From: Planctomycetota bacterium | GTDB lineage: Bacteria; Planctomycetota; Phycisphaerae; Phycisphaerales; UBA1924 | Assembly (NCBI GenBank): GCA_018968885.1 | Contig: JAGWZK010000002.1 | Location: forward strand, 248,001-312,000 | Length of the DNA stretch: 64,000 nucleotides | Reading direction: 5' to 3' | Shown: piece after piece, positions 1 through 8,625 of the stretch | Layout: the number at the start of each line of letters is the position of its first letter | Numbering within the stretch: the first letter of the stretch is position 1 | Translations under genes and position numbers: made by a program | Notes under the pieces: generated by a model | The model's input: the letters and a program-made list of their open reading frames with translations, nothing else | The model's database searches: none | What the model was told of the DNA's origin: nothing

Positions 1-248
1 CCCGCAATCGCGGCATCAGGTCCGGTCGTCGCGTCCATGTGACGACTGATAACCGCTCACAGTATGCCGCAGGATCAGGATTTTGCCCCCTTTTATCCCC
101 TCTTCGAACACCCCTGATCCGACAATTCCGCTGTTCACCCCTCCCACACCCCTGATTCGGGTCATTTCTGCGCCCAAACCGCGTTGCACACGATCCAGCG
201 CAAACGCTCGACCTTCCCCACCGGGCGCGCGTATCCTTCCCCCCCACC
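1..248. other. Non-coding lead-in upstream of tRNA-Leu
   Basis: I see no convincing coding region or RNA here. The short open frames have no ribosome binding site and no family resemblance. The upstream promoter of the tRNA must lie in this stretch, but no clear -35/-10 pair could be picked out. Confidence 0.5.
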
Positions 249-332
249 GCCCAGGTGGCGAAATTGGCAGACGCACTACCTTGAGGTGGTAGCGCCCGCA
301 AGGGCATGGAGGTTCAAGTCCTCTCCTGGGCA
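249..332 (+). tRNA. tRNA-Leu (anticodon GAG)
   Basis: An 84-nt cloverleaf is visible. The acceptor arms GCCCAGG (249-255) and CCTGGGC (325-331) pair perfectly and the discriminator base A is at 332. The anticodon stem CTACC/GGTAG encloses the loop TTGAGGT, giving anticodon GAG, which reads CUC/CUU leucine codons. The short extra arm GCGCCCGCAAGGGC-type hairpin is the long variable arm expected of a class II tRNA, and the T-arm contains GGTTCAAGTCC. The 3' CCA is not encoded. No flanking integrase or attachment-site duplication is seen. Confidence 0.96.
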
Positions 333-513
333 TTCGGTTCGTTGTTTGGCCGCAGACCCAGCAGCTTTAATCTGGGCCTCAGCGCGGCCAGTTCGGGGTG
401 TTTACCTCTCCCTCTGCCCCTCAACCCCGCAACGAACTCCGACGATAACTCTAAAGACAACGCGGGATTTCCCCCCGCGTTCACACAACTCGCGCGGCGA
501 TCGGATTGCACGG

Positions 514-1017
514 ATGCAACCCAACACCACCCCACACATTCTGCCTCCGCAGGCGGCCTCGTCCGTTCGTGTGCTCAGCACCGAGACCACTGCCGCCATT
601 GCAAAAGGCGCATTCGCTCGACTGACGCACAACGCCTGCCCTCGCGTGCTCGTCTTCGAACGTGGCGGCCGACTCTTTGCCATCAACCTCAACCTCGTCG
701 AATCCATCGAGCCGCGCCTGTGGAACAGCAGTCATCTCCGCGGCCACATCCCCGATCTCAAACTCCCATCACCTCTCGCACCACTGAATGATTCCACCCG
801 CGACATCATCCTCTCAATCAGTGGCGTGAAGGCGCGCATCGGTGCCGATCGCCTGTTGTCCACGCACAATCTCAACCTCTCTTCCCTGGCCGATCCTCAG
901 GAACTTATCCCCTCCGGATGGCTCCTCGGGTTTTTTGACCAGGAAGGCACCACCGTCGCCATGATCGATCCCGCCGCGTTGTTACCGGTCCGGTATTCCG
1001 CGCCATTCGCGGCATGA
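514..1017 (+). CDS. CheW-like scaffold protein
   Basis: A 167-residue protein. From about residue 45 it resembles the CheW/CheA regulatory fold: a strand-turn segment of the type VLVFERGGRLFAINL, a following segment of the 'ESIEP' kind, and near the C-terminus a strand pair ending AMIDPAALL, as in CheW proteins where the last strand carries the 'ILLDLEKLL' pattern. CheW couples chemoreceptors to the CheA kinase. The neighbour 80 bp downstream is a CheY-type receiver, which supports a chemotaxis or related signalling role. The open frame extends upstream through the tRNA, so the ATG at 514 was chosen because the upstream part is non-coding tRNA sequence. No CheA or receptor gene is in the window. 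The assignment rests on pattern only; a divergent unrelated protein cannot be excluded. Confidence 0.55.
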   Translation: MQPNTTPHILPPQAASSVRVLSTETTAAIAKGAFARLTHNACPRVLVFERGGRLFAINLNLVESIEPRLWNSSHLRGHIPDLKLPSPLAPLNDSTRDIILSISGVKARIGADRLLSTHNLNLSSLADPQELIPSGWLLGFFDQEGTTVAMIDPAALLPVRYSAPFAA

Positions 1018-1097
1018 GTTCCCCAGCTTCCGCCCCGGCCCAGAAACCTGCGTGACTTTGCTCCTGCAACCAGCCGATCTATGGCTCAGGAGATCAC

Positions 1098-1478
1098 ATG
1101 CGCGTCTTGCTGATCGATGATTCCAAGTCCATGCGTGCCATCATGCGTGCTGCGTTGCAGCCGATGGGCAAGCTTGACATCGTGGAAGCCCACGATGGTG
1201 TGGATGCCACATCCAAGGTCATCGCCTGCAAACCCCAACTCATCCTGTGCGATAGCGACATGCCCAAGATGAACGGGTTGGATTTCGTCCGCGCCCTTCG
1301 CCAGACCGATCGCAACACCCCCGTCGTCCTCATCAGCACCAAGTCTGACCGCGCGTCGGTCGTGGAGGCCGTTGAGGCAGGGGTCAATAACTACGTCGTC
1401 AAGCCCTTCACCCCTGACCTCCTCCGCCAACGCGTCAAAGATGCCCTGGCCAAACCCGCAGCGCGCAAGGCGGCGTGA
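1098..1478 (+). CDS. CheY-like single-domain response regulator
   Basis: A 126-residue stand-alone receiver domain. The acidic pair is D7/D8, the phospho-acceptor is D52 in the CDSDMPKMNG motif, the switch Ser is S80 (position of CheY T87), and the conserved Lys is K102 in YVVKPF, so every catalytic residue is present. There is no output domain, so it should act by protein contact, like CheY on the flagellar switch, or as a phosphate shuttle. It follows the CheW-like gene with the same orientation and an 80-bp gap and is probably co-transcribed with it. An orphan FliN-like protein sits 47 kb away in the same window. The ATG at 1098 is preceded by CAGGAGATCAC, a good ribosome binding site. Confidence 0.93.
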   Translation: MRVLLIDDSKSMRAIMRAALQPMGKLDIVEAHDGVDATSKVIACKPQLILCDSDMPKMNGLDFVRALRQTDRNTPVVLISTKSDRASVVEAVEAGVNNYVVKPFTPDLLRQRVKDALAKPAARKAA

Positions 1479-1526
1479 GCATCCCGCCTCGCATCCACAA
1501 GCCACCCTCGCCACTACCATCGGGGC

Positions 1527-2855
1527 ATGCTGCCGCCTGGCCTTTTCATACTTATTGCCACATCCATCGCGGCACAGCCCGCCTCGACGCCCTCTCCGAC
1601 TTCTGACTCGGCCAATCCGGCTCAATCGCCCCCATCGAACACTGCACCCGCGCCCAGCGCCCCCGCCACACCCCCAACTACGCCGCCCCCACCCCCTGAA
1701 ATCCGCGTCACTCTCAAGACCGGGGTCTCGTGGGATGGCCTCCTCATCCGCAAAGATGATCGCGTCATAACCCTTCTGGTCAGTGGCATCGAGACCTCCT
1801 TTGATCGCGAGGAAGTCAAAGAGACCAAAGTCCTCCCCGCCGTCGAAGATCGCTACCGCGAACTCCGCGCCGCCATCGATGAACACGACACCGACCGCAT
1901 CGTCAATCTCGCGGATTGGCTCCGCATTCGTCAGCGCTATGCGCTCGCGCTCGAGGAAGTGAGCCGCGCGCTCACACTCGATGCCGAGCATGCCGCGGCA
2001 AAGCGGCTCAAGGTCATCATCCTCGCCCAGCAGGATCTTGCCAGCAAGGCCGCCGCGACAACCAGCTCCTCTGCTGCACCCGCGACGAAACGTGCTGCTT
2101 TCCCCCTTCTTTCTGATCGCGATATCGGGCTCCTCAAGGTCTACGAGATTGATCTCACCAACCCGGGCCGCCTCATCGTGCCGCGCGATGCGATTGATGC
2201 GCTCTTCGACAAGTACGGCAGCAACCCGGCCGTGCCGCAGACACGCGAAGGGCGCGATGCGCTGTACAAGGCAGAGCCCGCGGCGATCCTCGACATCATG
2301 TTCCGCGCTCAGGCCCGCGATCTCTATCCCATGATCAAGGTCGCCGACCTGCCGCAATCTCTCAAACGATTCCGCGATGATGTGAATCGCACGTGGCTGG
2401 TGAACTCCTGCGCCACGACCGCGTGCCACGGTGGTGAAGAGGCCGGGCGACTTCGCCTGACCGATGAACGCCCCTCCACCGACCAAGCGGCACTTACCAA
2501 TCTGGTCATTCTCGATCGCTTCCGCATCAAGCCAGCGTTTCGCTCGGCCAAGGCAGATCCTGCTGCACCCACCACCGTGCCGCTGATTGACTACAGCAAA
2601 CCGGCGGAGAGCCCTCTGCTCACGTTCGGGCTGCCTCCATCGGACAGCAGCAATCCGCACCCGGGCGCTGGTGCGGGCCTGAAGGGGTGGAAGCCGATTT
2701 TTCTCAATCGCGAAGATCCCAAGTTCATCGCGGCGGTGAAGTGGATTGAATCCATGGTTCAGCCCCGCCCGACGTACCCCATCACCTACACACCCCCCGA
2801 AGGCAAGCGCCCCGGTGCGCAGCCGGTGACGGGCACTTCTTCTCCACAGCGCTGA
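1527..2855 (+). CDS. Secreted protein with a CX4CH haem-like motif
   Basis: A 442-residue protein of unrecognised family. Residues 1-16 form a short signal peptide (hydrophobic, ending IAAQPA) followed by a Pro/Ser/Thr-rich linker to about residue 58. Next is a small beta-rich stretch (VTLKTGVSWDGLLIRKDDRV) that resembles the repeated 'G..L.....DR..L' pattern of planctomycetal cytochrome-associated proteins, then an alpha-helical tetratricopeptide-like part (about 110-180). Near residue 295 lies C-ATTA-CHGG, with cysteines at 295 and 300 and His 301, a CX4CH arrangement rather than the usual CX2CH. If the motif binds haem covalently, this is a periplasmic c-type cytochrome-like protein. The C-terminal third has no recognisable domain. 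It sits 33 bp before the MFS gene on the same strand. Confidence 0.6.
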   Translation: MLPPGLFILIATSIAAQPASTPSPTSDSANPAQSPPSNTAPAPSAPATPPTTPPPPPEIRVTLKTGVSWDGLLIRKDDRVITLLVSGIETSFDREEVKETKVLPAVEDRYRELRAAIDEHDTDRIVNLADWLRIRQRYALALEEVSRALTLDAEHAAAKRLKVIILAQQDLASKAAATTSSSAAPATKRAAFPLLSDRDIGLLKVYEIDLTNPGRLIVPRDAIDALFDKYGSNPAVPQTREGRDALYKAEPAAILDIMFRAQARDLYPMIKVADLPQSLKRFRDDVNRTWLVNSCATTACHGGEEAGRLRLTDERPSTDQAALTNLVILDRFRIKPAFRSAKADPAAPTTVPLIDYSKPAESPLLTFGLPPSDSSNPHPGAGAGLKGWKPIFLNREDPKFIAAVKWIESMVQPRPTYPITYTPPEGKRPGAQPVTGTSSPQR

Positions 2856-2888
2856 CATTGGCTGCTCCAACATCTCTACCATCGCCCT

Positions 2889-4217
2889 GTGAGTTCTTCC
2901 GTCACCCCAGTCGTGCATCCTGAGCCCCCTTCCAAGCGCAAACCCGCGCTCGGTTTCATCTTCATCACCATGCTCGTCGATGTGCTGGGCTTTGGCCTCC
3001 TCATTCCCATCGCGCCGCGGCTGGTGCAGCAACTGCAAGGTGGATCAGAAGGGGACGCGGCGCACATCGTCGGCTACCTCATGGCCATCTATGCCCTGAT
3101 GTCCTTTGTCTTCGCTCCCATCTGGGGCTCACTTTCGGATTCCTTCGGTCGCCGCCCCATCATCCTGCTCGCGCTTCTGGGCAGTGGCATTGATTATCTG
3201 GCACAGGCCTTGGCCCCATCACTCACGTTTCTCTTCATCACTCGTGCGATCAACGGCATCTCTGGTGCCAGTTTCTCTGTCGCGGGAGCGTACATCGCCG
3301 ATGTCACTCCGCCGGAGAGACGCGCGGCAGGGTTCGGCCTGATCGGCGCGGCATTCGGACTGGGCTTCATCATCGGACCTCTGATCGGTGGCTTTCTAGG
3401 CAAGATCGACATTCGTTATCCCTTCTACGCTGCCGCGGCACTCACACTTCTCAATTGGCTCTATGGCTACTTTGTACTTCCTGAATCCCTGGCACCACAG
3501 AACAAGCGCCCGTTCAGTTGGAAACGCGCCAACCCCATCGGCACCCTCTCGATTCTGCTGCGAGCGCCATTGGTGACCGGCCTTGCGGCGGCGATGATCC
3601 TCATCAATTTCGCCCATTTTGGTCTGCAATCCGTGTGGGTTCTTTACACAGCGCATCGCTACCAGTGGGATGAAGTGCAAACTGCGGCGTCGCTCTCCAC
3701 CGTCGGCGTCACCACCGCCATCGTGCAGGGACTGCTGGCACGCAAACTCATTCCGGTTCTGGGCGAAACCCGCTCGCTGCTTTTTGGACTTGTCATCGCG
3801 ATCTTCGCCTACATCGGGTACGGCCTGGCGACGCACGGCTGGATGATCTACACGATCATCGTGTGCGCCAGCATCAGCGGCATTGCCAGCCCGGCGCTTC
3901 AGGGGATTCTTTCCAAGTCCATCCCTGCCAACGAACAGGGGGGATTGCAGGGTGGATTGAACTCCCTCAGCTCCCTCGTACAGATTGGTGCGCCGATCAC
4001 GGCCACAACCCTCTTTGCATTTTTCATCAGTGCCAAGGCACCAATCGCGCTTCCGGGAGCACCGTTTCTGCTGAGCAGTGTGCTCTGCATCGTGGCGTTG
4101 GTGCTGGCGATTTTCCTTTTCAGGAAGTATCCGCTGTCGACGACTCAGGCGCCTGCGGAAATCGAAGCGGACGTGCCAGCCACTGCTGAGCCGGCATCAG
4201 CACCCGCTGGCAAATGA
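2889..4217 (+). CDS. MFS drug/proton antiporter of the TetA type (DHA1)
   Basis: A 442-residue integral membrane protein with about 12 hydrophobic segments. The family is shown by the first helix (FIFITMLVDVLGFGLLIPI), motif A in the loop between helices 2 and 3 (GSLSDSFGRRP) and the helix 5 motif (GAAFGLGFIIGPLIGG), an arrangement typical of the TCR/Tet exporters. The substrate cannot be read from sequence; related planctomycetal proteins are of unknown specificity, so tetracycline resistance should not be assumed. The start is GTG at 2889, the first plausible codon before the charged N-terminus. The last 21 bp overlap the 3' end of the convergent dockerin gene, leaving no room for a terminator between them. 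Confidence 0.88.
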   Translation: MSSSVTPVVHPEPPSKRKPALGFIFITMLVDVLGFGLLIPIAPRLVQQLQGGSEGDAAHIVGYLMAIYALMSFVFAPIWGSLSDSFGRRPIILLALLGSGIDYLAQALAPSLTFLFITRAINGISGASFSVAGAYIADVTPPERRAAGFGLIGAAFGLGFIIGPLIGGFLGKIDIRYPFYAAAALTLLNWLYGYFVLPESLAPQNKRPFSWKRANPIGTLSILLRAPLVTGLAAAMILINFAHFGLQSVWVLYTAHRYQWDEVQTAASLSTVGVTTAIVQGLLARKLIPVLGETRSLLFGLVIAIFAYIGYGLATHGWMIYTIIVCASISGIASPALQGILSKSIPANEQGGLQGGLNSLSSLVQIGAPITATTLFAFFISAKAPIALPGAPFLLSSVLCIVALVLAIFLFRKYPLSTTQAPAEIEADVPATAEPASAPAGK

Positions 4218-5300
4218 GGCGACGAAGTCCAGATAATCAAAGAAATCGATCACGGTGTCGGCGTTGAAATCGGCACTTGGTTCATTGGCGCTGAAGGCAG
4301 CGACGAAGTCAAGATAATCAAAGAAATCGATGACACTGTCGCAATTGAAATCGGCAGCGCAGAAATGGATATCGGCAGATGTGCTGACAAGCGAGCCGCA
4401 GGGACCATTCACGCGGCATTCAAAGTTCTCGAAAACCGTCTGCTGCGCGCCAGGAGCGAGCGAAATGGAAAGGGTTGTCGTGTTCGCGCCCTGCGCGATG
4501 AACGCTGGCTGGTTCTGACCATTCACATTCAACCCCTCAACCACCAGCTGGGACATACCGATATCGTCGGGTGTCCAATACCACTGTGCTGCAGTCTGCG
4601 TGACATTGCCCGCCAAGGGTGCACTCACCACAGCAGCCGAACCGGGGCACGTTGTCACATCCGCCGGTTGCCAGGCAAACGCCGGGCAGCACACGCCTGT
4701 ATCGCAAGTACCTGAAAGCGTGACGTTGTCGTATTGATGATTGGTAGCGCGGAAGTCGTACAGAGCTATTCTGCCAGTAGGAAACGCGGCAGTGTTGTAT
4801 TGCGTCATTGGCATGAACGATCCATTCACAAATGCGTAGTAGTTGTTCCCATCGACCACCAGCCGCACACGAAGGGTTTGGCCTACAGCGAAGACGGTGC
4901 CGGTGGGATTGATGATGGCACCGGCGTTGCCGTTGGTGACGTGGTGCCAATAGAGGATGCCGCGAGCAATGACAAAGAGGACACCATTCTGTCCGGCATC
5001 ATCGGCGTGTAACCAGACTCCGCCGTCATCGGCAGCGCGGACATCCATTTCGACGACACAATTGCCGACGGTGTAGGGAAGCGTGCTGAAGGTGAGGGGA
5101 TTGTTGTTGGGCTGACCTGCGCCGTAGGCCTTGCCAGTGGCGTTGAGGGCACTTTCGACCTGCCACTGGCCGCGCTGATTGCCCCAGAGGAGTGAGGCGC
5201 CGCGCGAGTCTTCAAAGTTGTCGGAGAAGAGGAGCTGGGCTTGCGTGACTTGGGCGAGACTGGCGAGCACGAAGATGCACATCGTGATGAACTTGGACAT
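4197..5300 (-). CDS. Exported concanavalin-like protein with a tandem GC-type dockerin tail
   Basis: A 367-residue protein with a clear signal peptide (residues 1-21, ending TQAQ). Residues 25-200 look like a beta-sandwich of the LamG/DUF1080 type ('LLFSDNFEDSRG...W....QW.VE', 'VEMDVRAADDGGVWLHADD', 'YDNVTLSGTCDTG'), a fold that usually binds carbohydrate or other surface ligands. A second, Ig-like segment of about 100 residues follows ('PADVTTCPGSAAVVS'). The last 60 residues are two calcium-loop repeats, DFNCDSVIDFFDYLDF and DFNADTVIDFFDYLDF, ending ASGC. GAGG lies before the ATG. The 3' end overlaps the convergent MFS gene by 21 bp. The binding partner of the tail is unknown. Confidence 0.85.
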   Translation of the reverse strand: MSKFITMCIFVLASLAQVTQAQLLFSDNFEDSRGASLLWGNQRGQWQVESALNATGKAYGAGQPNNNPLTFSTLPYTVGNCVVEMDVRAADDGGVWLHADDAGQNGVLFVIARGILYWHHVTNGNAGAIINPTGTVFAVGQTLRVRLVVDGNNYYAFVNGSFMPMTQYNTAAFPTGRIALYDFRATNHQYDNVTLSGTCDTGVCCPAFAWQPADVTTCPGSAAVVSAPLAGNVTQTAAQWYWTPDDIGMSQLVVEGLNVNGQNQPAFIAQGANTTTLSISLAPGAQQTVFENFECRVNGPCGSLVSTSADIHFCAADFNCDSVIDFFDYLDFVAAFSANEPSADFNADTVIDFFDYLDFVASFASGC

Positions 5301-5498
5301 GGGGAGACCTCACTTTCTGAAACCTGACTTTTGAATAGTGTGGGTATTCTCCCATGAAGTGATTCGCGCGCCAAGCGGAATGTTTCAAGTGCGAGGAAAC
5401 AGTCTGCTTTTCAGGCCCCTTTTGATATTCTGCGACATTTTTTCTCACTTTGGAAAGATGGACAATCGGGAGGGCGGTGCGGATATCGGACGTTGGCA

Positions 5499-5978
5499 CT
5501 AGGGCTGTACATTCATCACCCACTCACTCACCACGCCCCGCAACACTTTCCACTTCCGCTTCCAAACACTGGCACTCTCCACGCCAACCACTGCACGCTC
5601 CACTCCCAGCCATTTCAGTTCGGCGGCCCCCTTCATCTCACCCACTTGCCCTTTGATATCACTCTTTCTCTCTGCCCCGGTATGCAGGACCAACAGGATG
5701 CCTTCCTTGGCTCGCACGTTCACGGTGCCGAACCACGTGTCACCGACACGAAAGCTCACGCTGTTCCATTTCACACCGACATCCACGCCCTTGATGGCGG
5801 CCACATCCTTATGGATTGCCTTGACCACAGCACGAGTCTTCGCGTCGTATGAACTCAACATGGCTGCGACCGCGTCATCGGCAATGGACGCTTCGGGAGA
5901 GGCGAACCGAGGTGCCTTGCCTCGTGGCTGTGGCGGGGATGCGGCTCTTGTCTTGACCTTGTTGACCTTCTTTGCCAT
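5499..5978 (-). CDS. DUF1801 (YdhG-like) family protein
   Basis: A 159-residue cytosolic protein. After a basic, Ala/Pro-rich N-terminal tail (about 35 residues), the body shows the YdhG/DUF1801 pattern: a helical start ('AVAAMLSSYDAKTRAVVKAIHKDVA'), then strands 'DVGVKWNSVSFRVGDTWFGTVNVRAKEGILLVLH' and a Trp-containing C-terminal helix. The family has a GyrI/SufE-like small fold and unknown biochemical function. The start at 5978 was chosen over one 48 bp upstream because AAGAGGGA stands seven bases before it. It ends in TAG, so TAG does act as a true stop here. Confidence 0.72.
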   Translation of the reverse strand: MAKKVNKVKTRAASPPQPRGKAPRFASPEASIADDAVAAMLSSYDAKTRAVVKAIHKDVAAIKGVDVGVKWNSVSFRVGDTWFGTVNVRAKEGILLVLHTGAERKSDIKGQVGEMKGAAELKWLGVERAVVGVESASVWKRKWKVLRGVVSEWVMNVQP

Positions 5979-6044
5979 CGATCCCTCTTTTTTCCTTGGA
6001 TTATCGGCATGATCCTCACTTGCCACCCCTGATAGACTTGTCTC

Positions 6045-6944
6045 ATGGCGACCCGACCGATTGCAACCCGCCGCGGCTTTACGCTGATCGAACTACTGGT
6101 CGTGATCGCCATCATCGCGCTCTTGATCTCGATTCTCCTCCCATCACTTGCCTCAGCGCGTGAATCAGGACGGCAGGCGCGGTGCCTTTCCAACTGCCGC
6201 CAGATGACGCTGGCGTGCACGATGTATTCCAACGAGAATAAAGCGGGTGTTTTCATTCCCGCGTTCTTTGACTGGGAAGACAACATCGGCTGGCTGTTTC
6301 CTGAATACGTCAGCGACTACAACATCGCGATTTGCCCAAGCACGCGGAACAAGATCCGCTCTTCGCCAAATGTCAGCGATGAGGATCCGGACGTGCTGGC
6401 GTTGTACGGGCGCGATTTTGTGCGTGACACGTTCTGGGCAGCACGGGACAAAGATGACGACCGGGGTGGGCACTCGTACGAAATCCGCGCGTGGTTTTAC
6501 GCCGGACGCTATCCGGATGGGACTGTGATCTATACGCCGCCGGGAATCTCCATCGGCGATCAATTGCAATGGCGGCGGTCAGACCTGCCGGAACTCTTCA
6601 ACCTCGACAGCCGCAACGTGCTGAAGACGCAGGTGAAGGTCAACTTTCCGGATCGGTGCTATCTGGCGATTGACAACGACAACGATCAGTCGGCCTTTCC
6701 CAACATCGGCCGCCCGGATGGAATCAACAACTATCCGGACCCCTGGAACAACCACGGCACGAAGGGTTATAACGTGGCCTTTGTGGATGGGCACGCTTCG
6801 TTTCAAAAGACCGGCGAACCACTGATCAAGATGTATTTGGATACGTATGAGCAGCCGCCGACGAACTACCAGCAGGTGAGCAGGTATCGCCAGCGAACAT
6901 ACAACACGGGGACGGCGACGATTCCTGAGTATTACCTGCCGTAG
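6045..6944 (+). CDS. Type IV prepilin-like protein (pseudopilin, DUF1559-like)
   Basis: A 299-residue protein. Residues 10-35 are a class III leader: a basic start, then the cleavage/methylation site [10 protein letters not shown] with Glu at position +5, followed by a hydrophobic helix. Prepilin peptidase would cut after the Gly. The rest is a globular beta-rich domain ending in a '[10 protein letters not shown]' block, which is the conserved C-terminal H-x-DG signature of the very expanded planctomycetal pseudopilins. These are thought to build type II secretion-like or type IV pilus-like fibres. No assembly genes (GspD/E/F-like) are nearby, so it is an orphan, as is common in this phylum. 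It ends with TAG, followed by a bidirectional hairpin. Confidence 0.9.
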   Translation: MATRPIATRRGFTLIELLVVIAIIALLISILLPSLASARESGRQARCLSNCRQMTLACTMYSNENKAGVFIPAFFDWEDNIGWLFPEYVSDYNIAICPSTRNKIRSSPNVSDEDPDVLALYGRDFVRDTFWAARDKDDDRGGHSYEIRAWFYAGRYPDGTVIYTPPGISIGDQLQWRRSDLPELFNLDSRNVLKTQVKVNFPDRCYLAIDNDNDQSAFPNIGRPDGINNYPDPWNNHGTKGYNVAFVDGHASFQKTGEPLIKMYLDTYEQPPTNYQQVSRYRQRTYNTGTATIPEYYLP

Positions 6945-6951
6945 ACGCCGA

Positions 6952-7017
6952 CACAGAAAACCACCCGAGAAACGAAACACGCCACGAGTTGCCCCCTGGC
7001 GTGAGTGGTGTTCTGTG
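6952..7017. terminator. Bidirectional stem-loop between convergent genes
   Basis: An inner stem CACGCCA (6978-6984) pairs with TGGCGTG (6997-7003). An outer stem pairs CACAGAA (6952-6958) with TTCTGTG (7011-7017). It lies between two convergent stop codons (6944 and 7023), the expected place for a shared terminator. On the minus strand the inner stem is followed by TTTCGTTTC. There is no long T-run, so efficiency is uncertain. Confidence 0.6.
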
Positions 7018-7022
7018 CCGGA

Positions 7023-8471
7023 TTACCGGCCGCCATTGATGGCGGGGACCAGCGGGGCAGGACCGGATGGTGCAGGAGCAGAAGACGAAAGTTGCGGCGT
7101 CTTCTTGGGGAGCGCGGCGGGCGAAGGAGGCATTTTCTCAGCAGGGGGCGTGATACCGGCGTTGGCTGGCAGGCCGTATGCCTCGGGATATAGCATCTTG
7201 CCACGGTTCTGCGACTCTTTGTCCTTTTCAACCTGCATGGGGTTCTTCTGCGCCCAGGCATCATGACGCACGCCCGTCACCTGCCATGAGACTTCTGTGT
7301 TGGGAGAACTGGTGCGAATAGTGAACTGGCCGTCGCGGATTTTGGAAACGACCTTGGCGAGAATCCAACCGGCATCGGATTCATCGACGATGGTCAACTG
7401 ATAACGGAAGTCAGTGTTCAGCGCCTCGAACCAGGCAGGGAGCGTGACGACGGCGTAACCATCGGGACCAGTCTGTGTATTGCCGGTGTAGAGATTGAGC
7501 ATCTCCGAAGATTCGATACTGGCGTGATAGAGATACTTGTTGTTGGGATCGGCGGGATGATCGATCTTGAAGAACTTCAACGCAGAATCGATGGTCGTTG
7601 CGCTGATGTTGCCGGAGACTGTCAACTTGCTATTGCCAGAAGGCGCGTTCGTGCCGATGCCTACCTGACCACCAGTGGTGATGAGAAATCTGGAAAGTCC
7701 GCCAGTGCGATCGATAATCTGAAACGACCCGCACAAGGGGTTTGTGCTTGCGATTTCAACCGTGGACGATTGCAGACTCCACGTTCGAGCGGGAATCGAA
7801 CCGCCAACAGCAGGTCCAGATGTCAGCGCCAACTCGGTGTCGTAGTTCGAAGCGAGGTGAACCAAGAAGTCGCTTGGGAGGTTCCATCCGATTCCGACTT
7901 TGCCTTCGAAGTAGTTTCGTCCACCGGTGAAATATCCAGCGAAGCCGTCTGGGCTTTCGACATTGCCCCATACGCCACGGGTGGTGCCGCTGGAGGCCGT
8001 CGCGTCTGCAAAGACGGCGGTCGCGGACGTGCTCGCCGCGTCGAAGTATGCGGCGTGAGAATTCCCTGTCGCAGCGGTGGCGCGGGCTCGAAGGCCCTGA
8101 CCAGTGGGCGACGCTGTTTCGGCCCAGATTCCGGTTGCCGGATTGTTGCTGTCGCCGCTGGCTGTTGTGGCGAAATTGAACCCTTGCAGTGCGCGTCCTT
8201 TGGGGTTGTTGGTTTCGCCCCAGAGAGCGGTTGTGCGGGCACCGTTGGTGGGAGTGCCCACGAAGGCGTGCAGACCGATGACGCGGGAGCCGGTGGCGTT
8301 TTCCTGCACATCGAAGAGCGTGGTTCCAAGGGAGCCGGGGCCGACGAAGACGGGGCCGTTGTTGTAAACCATGCGCTGATTGGGGGCGAGGGGGCCTTGC
8401 CACTGAGCAGATGCCATGCCGCACACACAACCCATGGCGATCAGCGTGGCTCGAACGTGAGAGCGATTCAT
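7023..8471 (-). CDS. Exported tail-fibre-like (trimeric repeat) protein
   Basis: A 482-residue protein with a signal peptide ending MASAQ. The central part is built of short beta repeats of the kind found in phage tail fibres and trimeric surface fibres: 'GVWGNVESPDGFAGYFTGG', 'GKVGIGWN', 'GGQVGIGTNAPS..KLTVSGNISATT'. The C-terminal 150 residues ('SALKFFKIDHPADPNNKYLYHASIESSE' through 'SWQVTGVRHDAWA') match the conserved fibre-tip domain seen in many planctomycetal and Chloroflexi exported fibres. No phage genes surround it, so it is more likely a cell-surface fibre. It has no dockerin tail. The start at 8471 is set by AAGGAG ten bases upstream and by the signal peptide. Function unknown, probably adhesion or surface coat. 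Confidence 0.72.
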   Translation of the reverse strand: MNRSHVRATLIAMGCVCGMASAQWQGPLAPNQRMVYNNGPVFVGPGSLGTTLFDVQENATGSRVIGLHAFVGTPTNGARTTALWGETNNPKGRALQGFNFATTASGDSNNPATGIWAETASPTGQGLRARATAATGNSHAAYFDAASTSATAVFADATASSGTTRGVWGNVESPDGFAGYFTGGRNYFEGKVGIGWNLPSDFLVHLASNYDTELALTSGPAVGGSIPARTWSLQSSTVEIASTNPLCGSFQIIDRTGGLSRFLITTGGQVGIGTNAPSGNSKLTVSGNISATTIDSALKFFKIDHPADPNNKYLYHASIESSEMLNLYTGNTQTGPDGYAVVTLPAWFEALNTDFRYQLTIVDESDAGWILAKVVSKIRDGQFTIRTSSPNTEVSWQVTGVRHDAWAQKNPMQVEKDKESQNRGKMLYPEAYGLPANAGITPPAEKMPPSPAALPKKTPQLSSSAPAPSGPAPLVPAINGGR

Positions 8472-8625
8472 GAGTATTCTCCTTGAGCGATTGGCACATG
8501 CCAGACGAAAGGGGCGGGTGCTGCTCTCGCTATGGACCCAGCGCACTTTCAGGCCCTGACCCGCCAAACCATGTGACAGTTTTTCCCATTTCCGTGTACC
8601 ATTGATTCCTCGGGCCACTCTCGGC

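Noticed and set aside
249-332. tRNA-Leu as an integration site of a mobile element
   Set aside because: No integrase, no direct repeat of the tRNA 3' end within the window, and normal gene content beside it.
1086-3038. Long minus-strand open frame (about 650 codons) opposite the CheY, CX4CH and MFS genes
   Set aside because: It is the reverse-strand shadow of three well-supported plus-strand genes; its composition is Arg/Gly-rich with no domain and it crosses two gene boundaries.
2889-4217. Calling the MFS gene tetA (tetracycline resistance)
   Set aside because: The motifs only show the DHA1/TCR group; sequence alone does not give the substrate.
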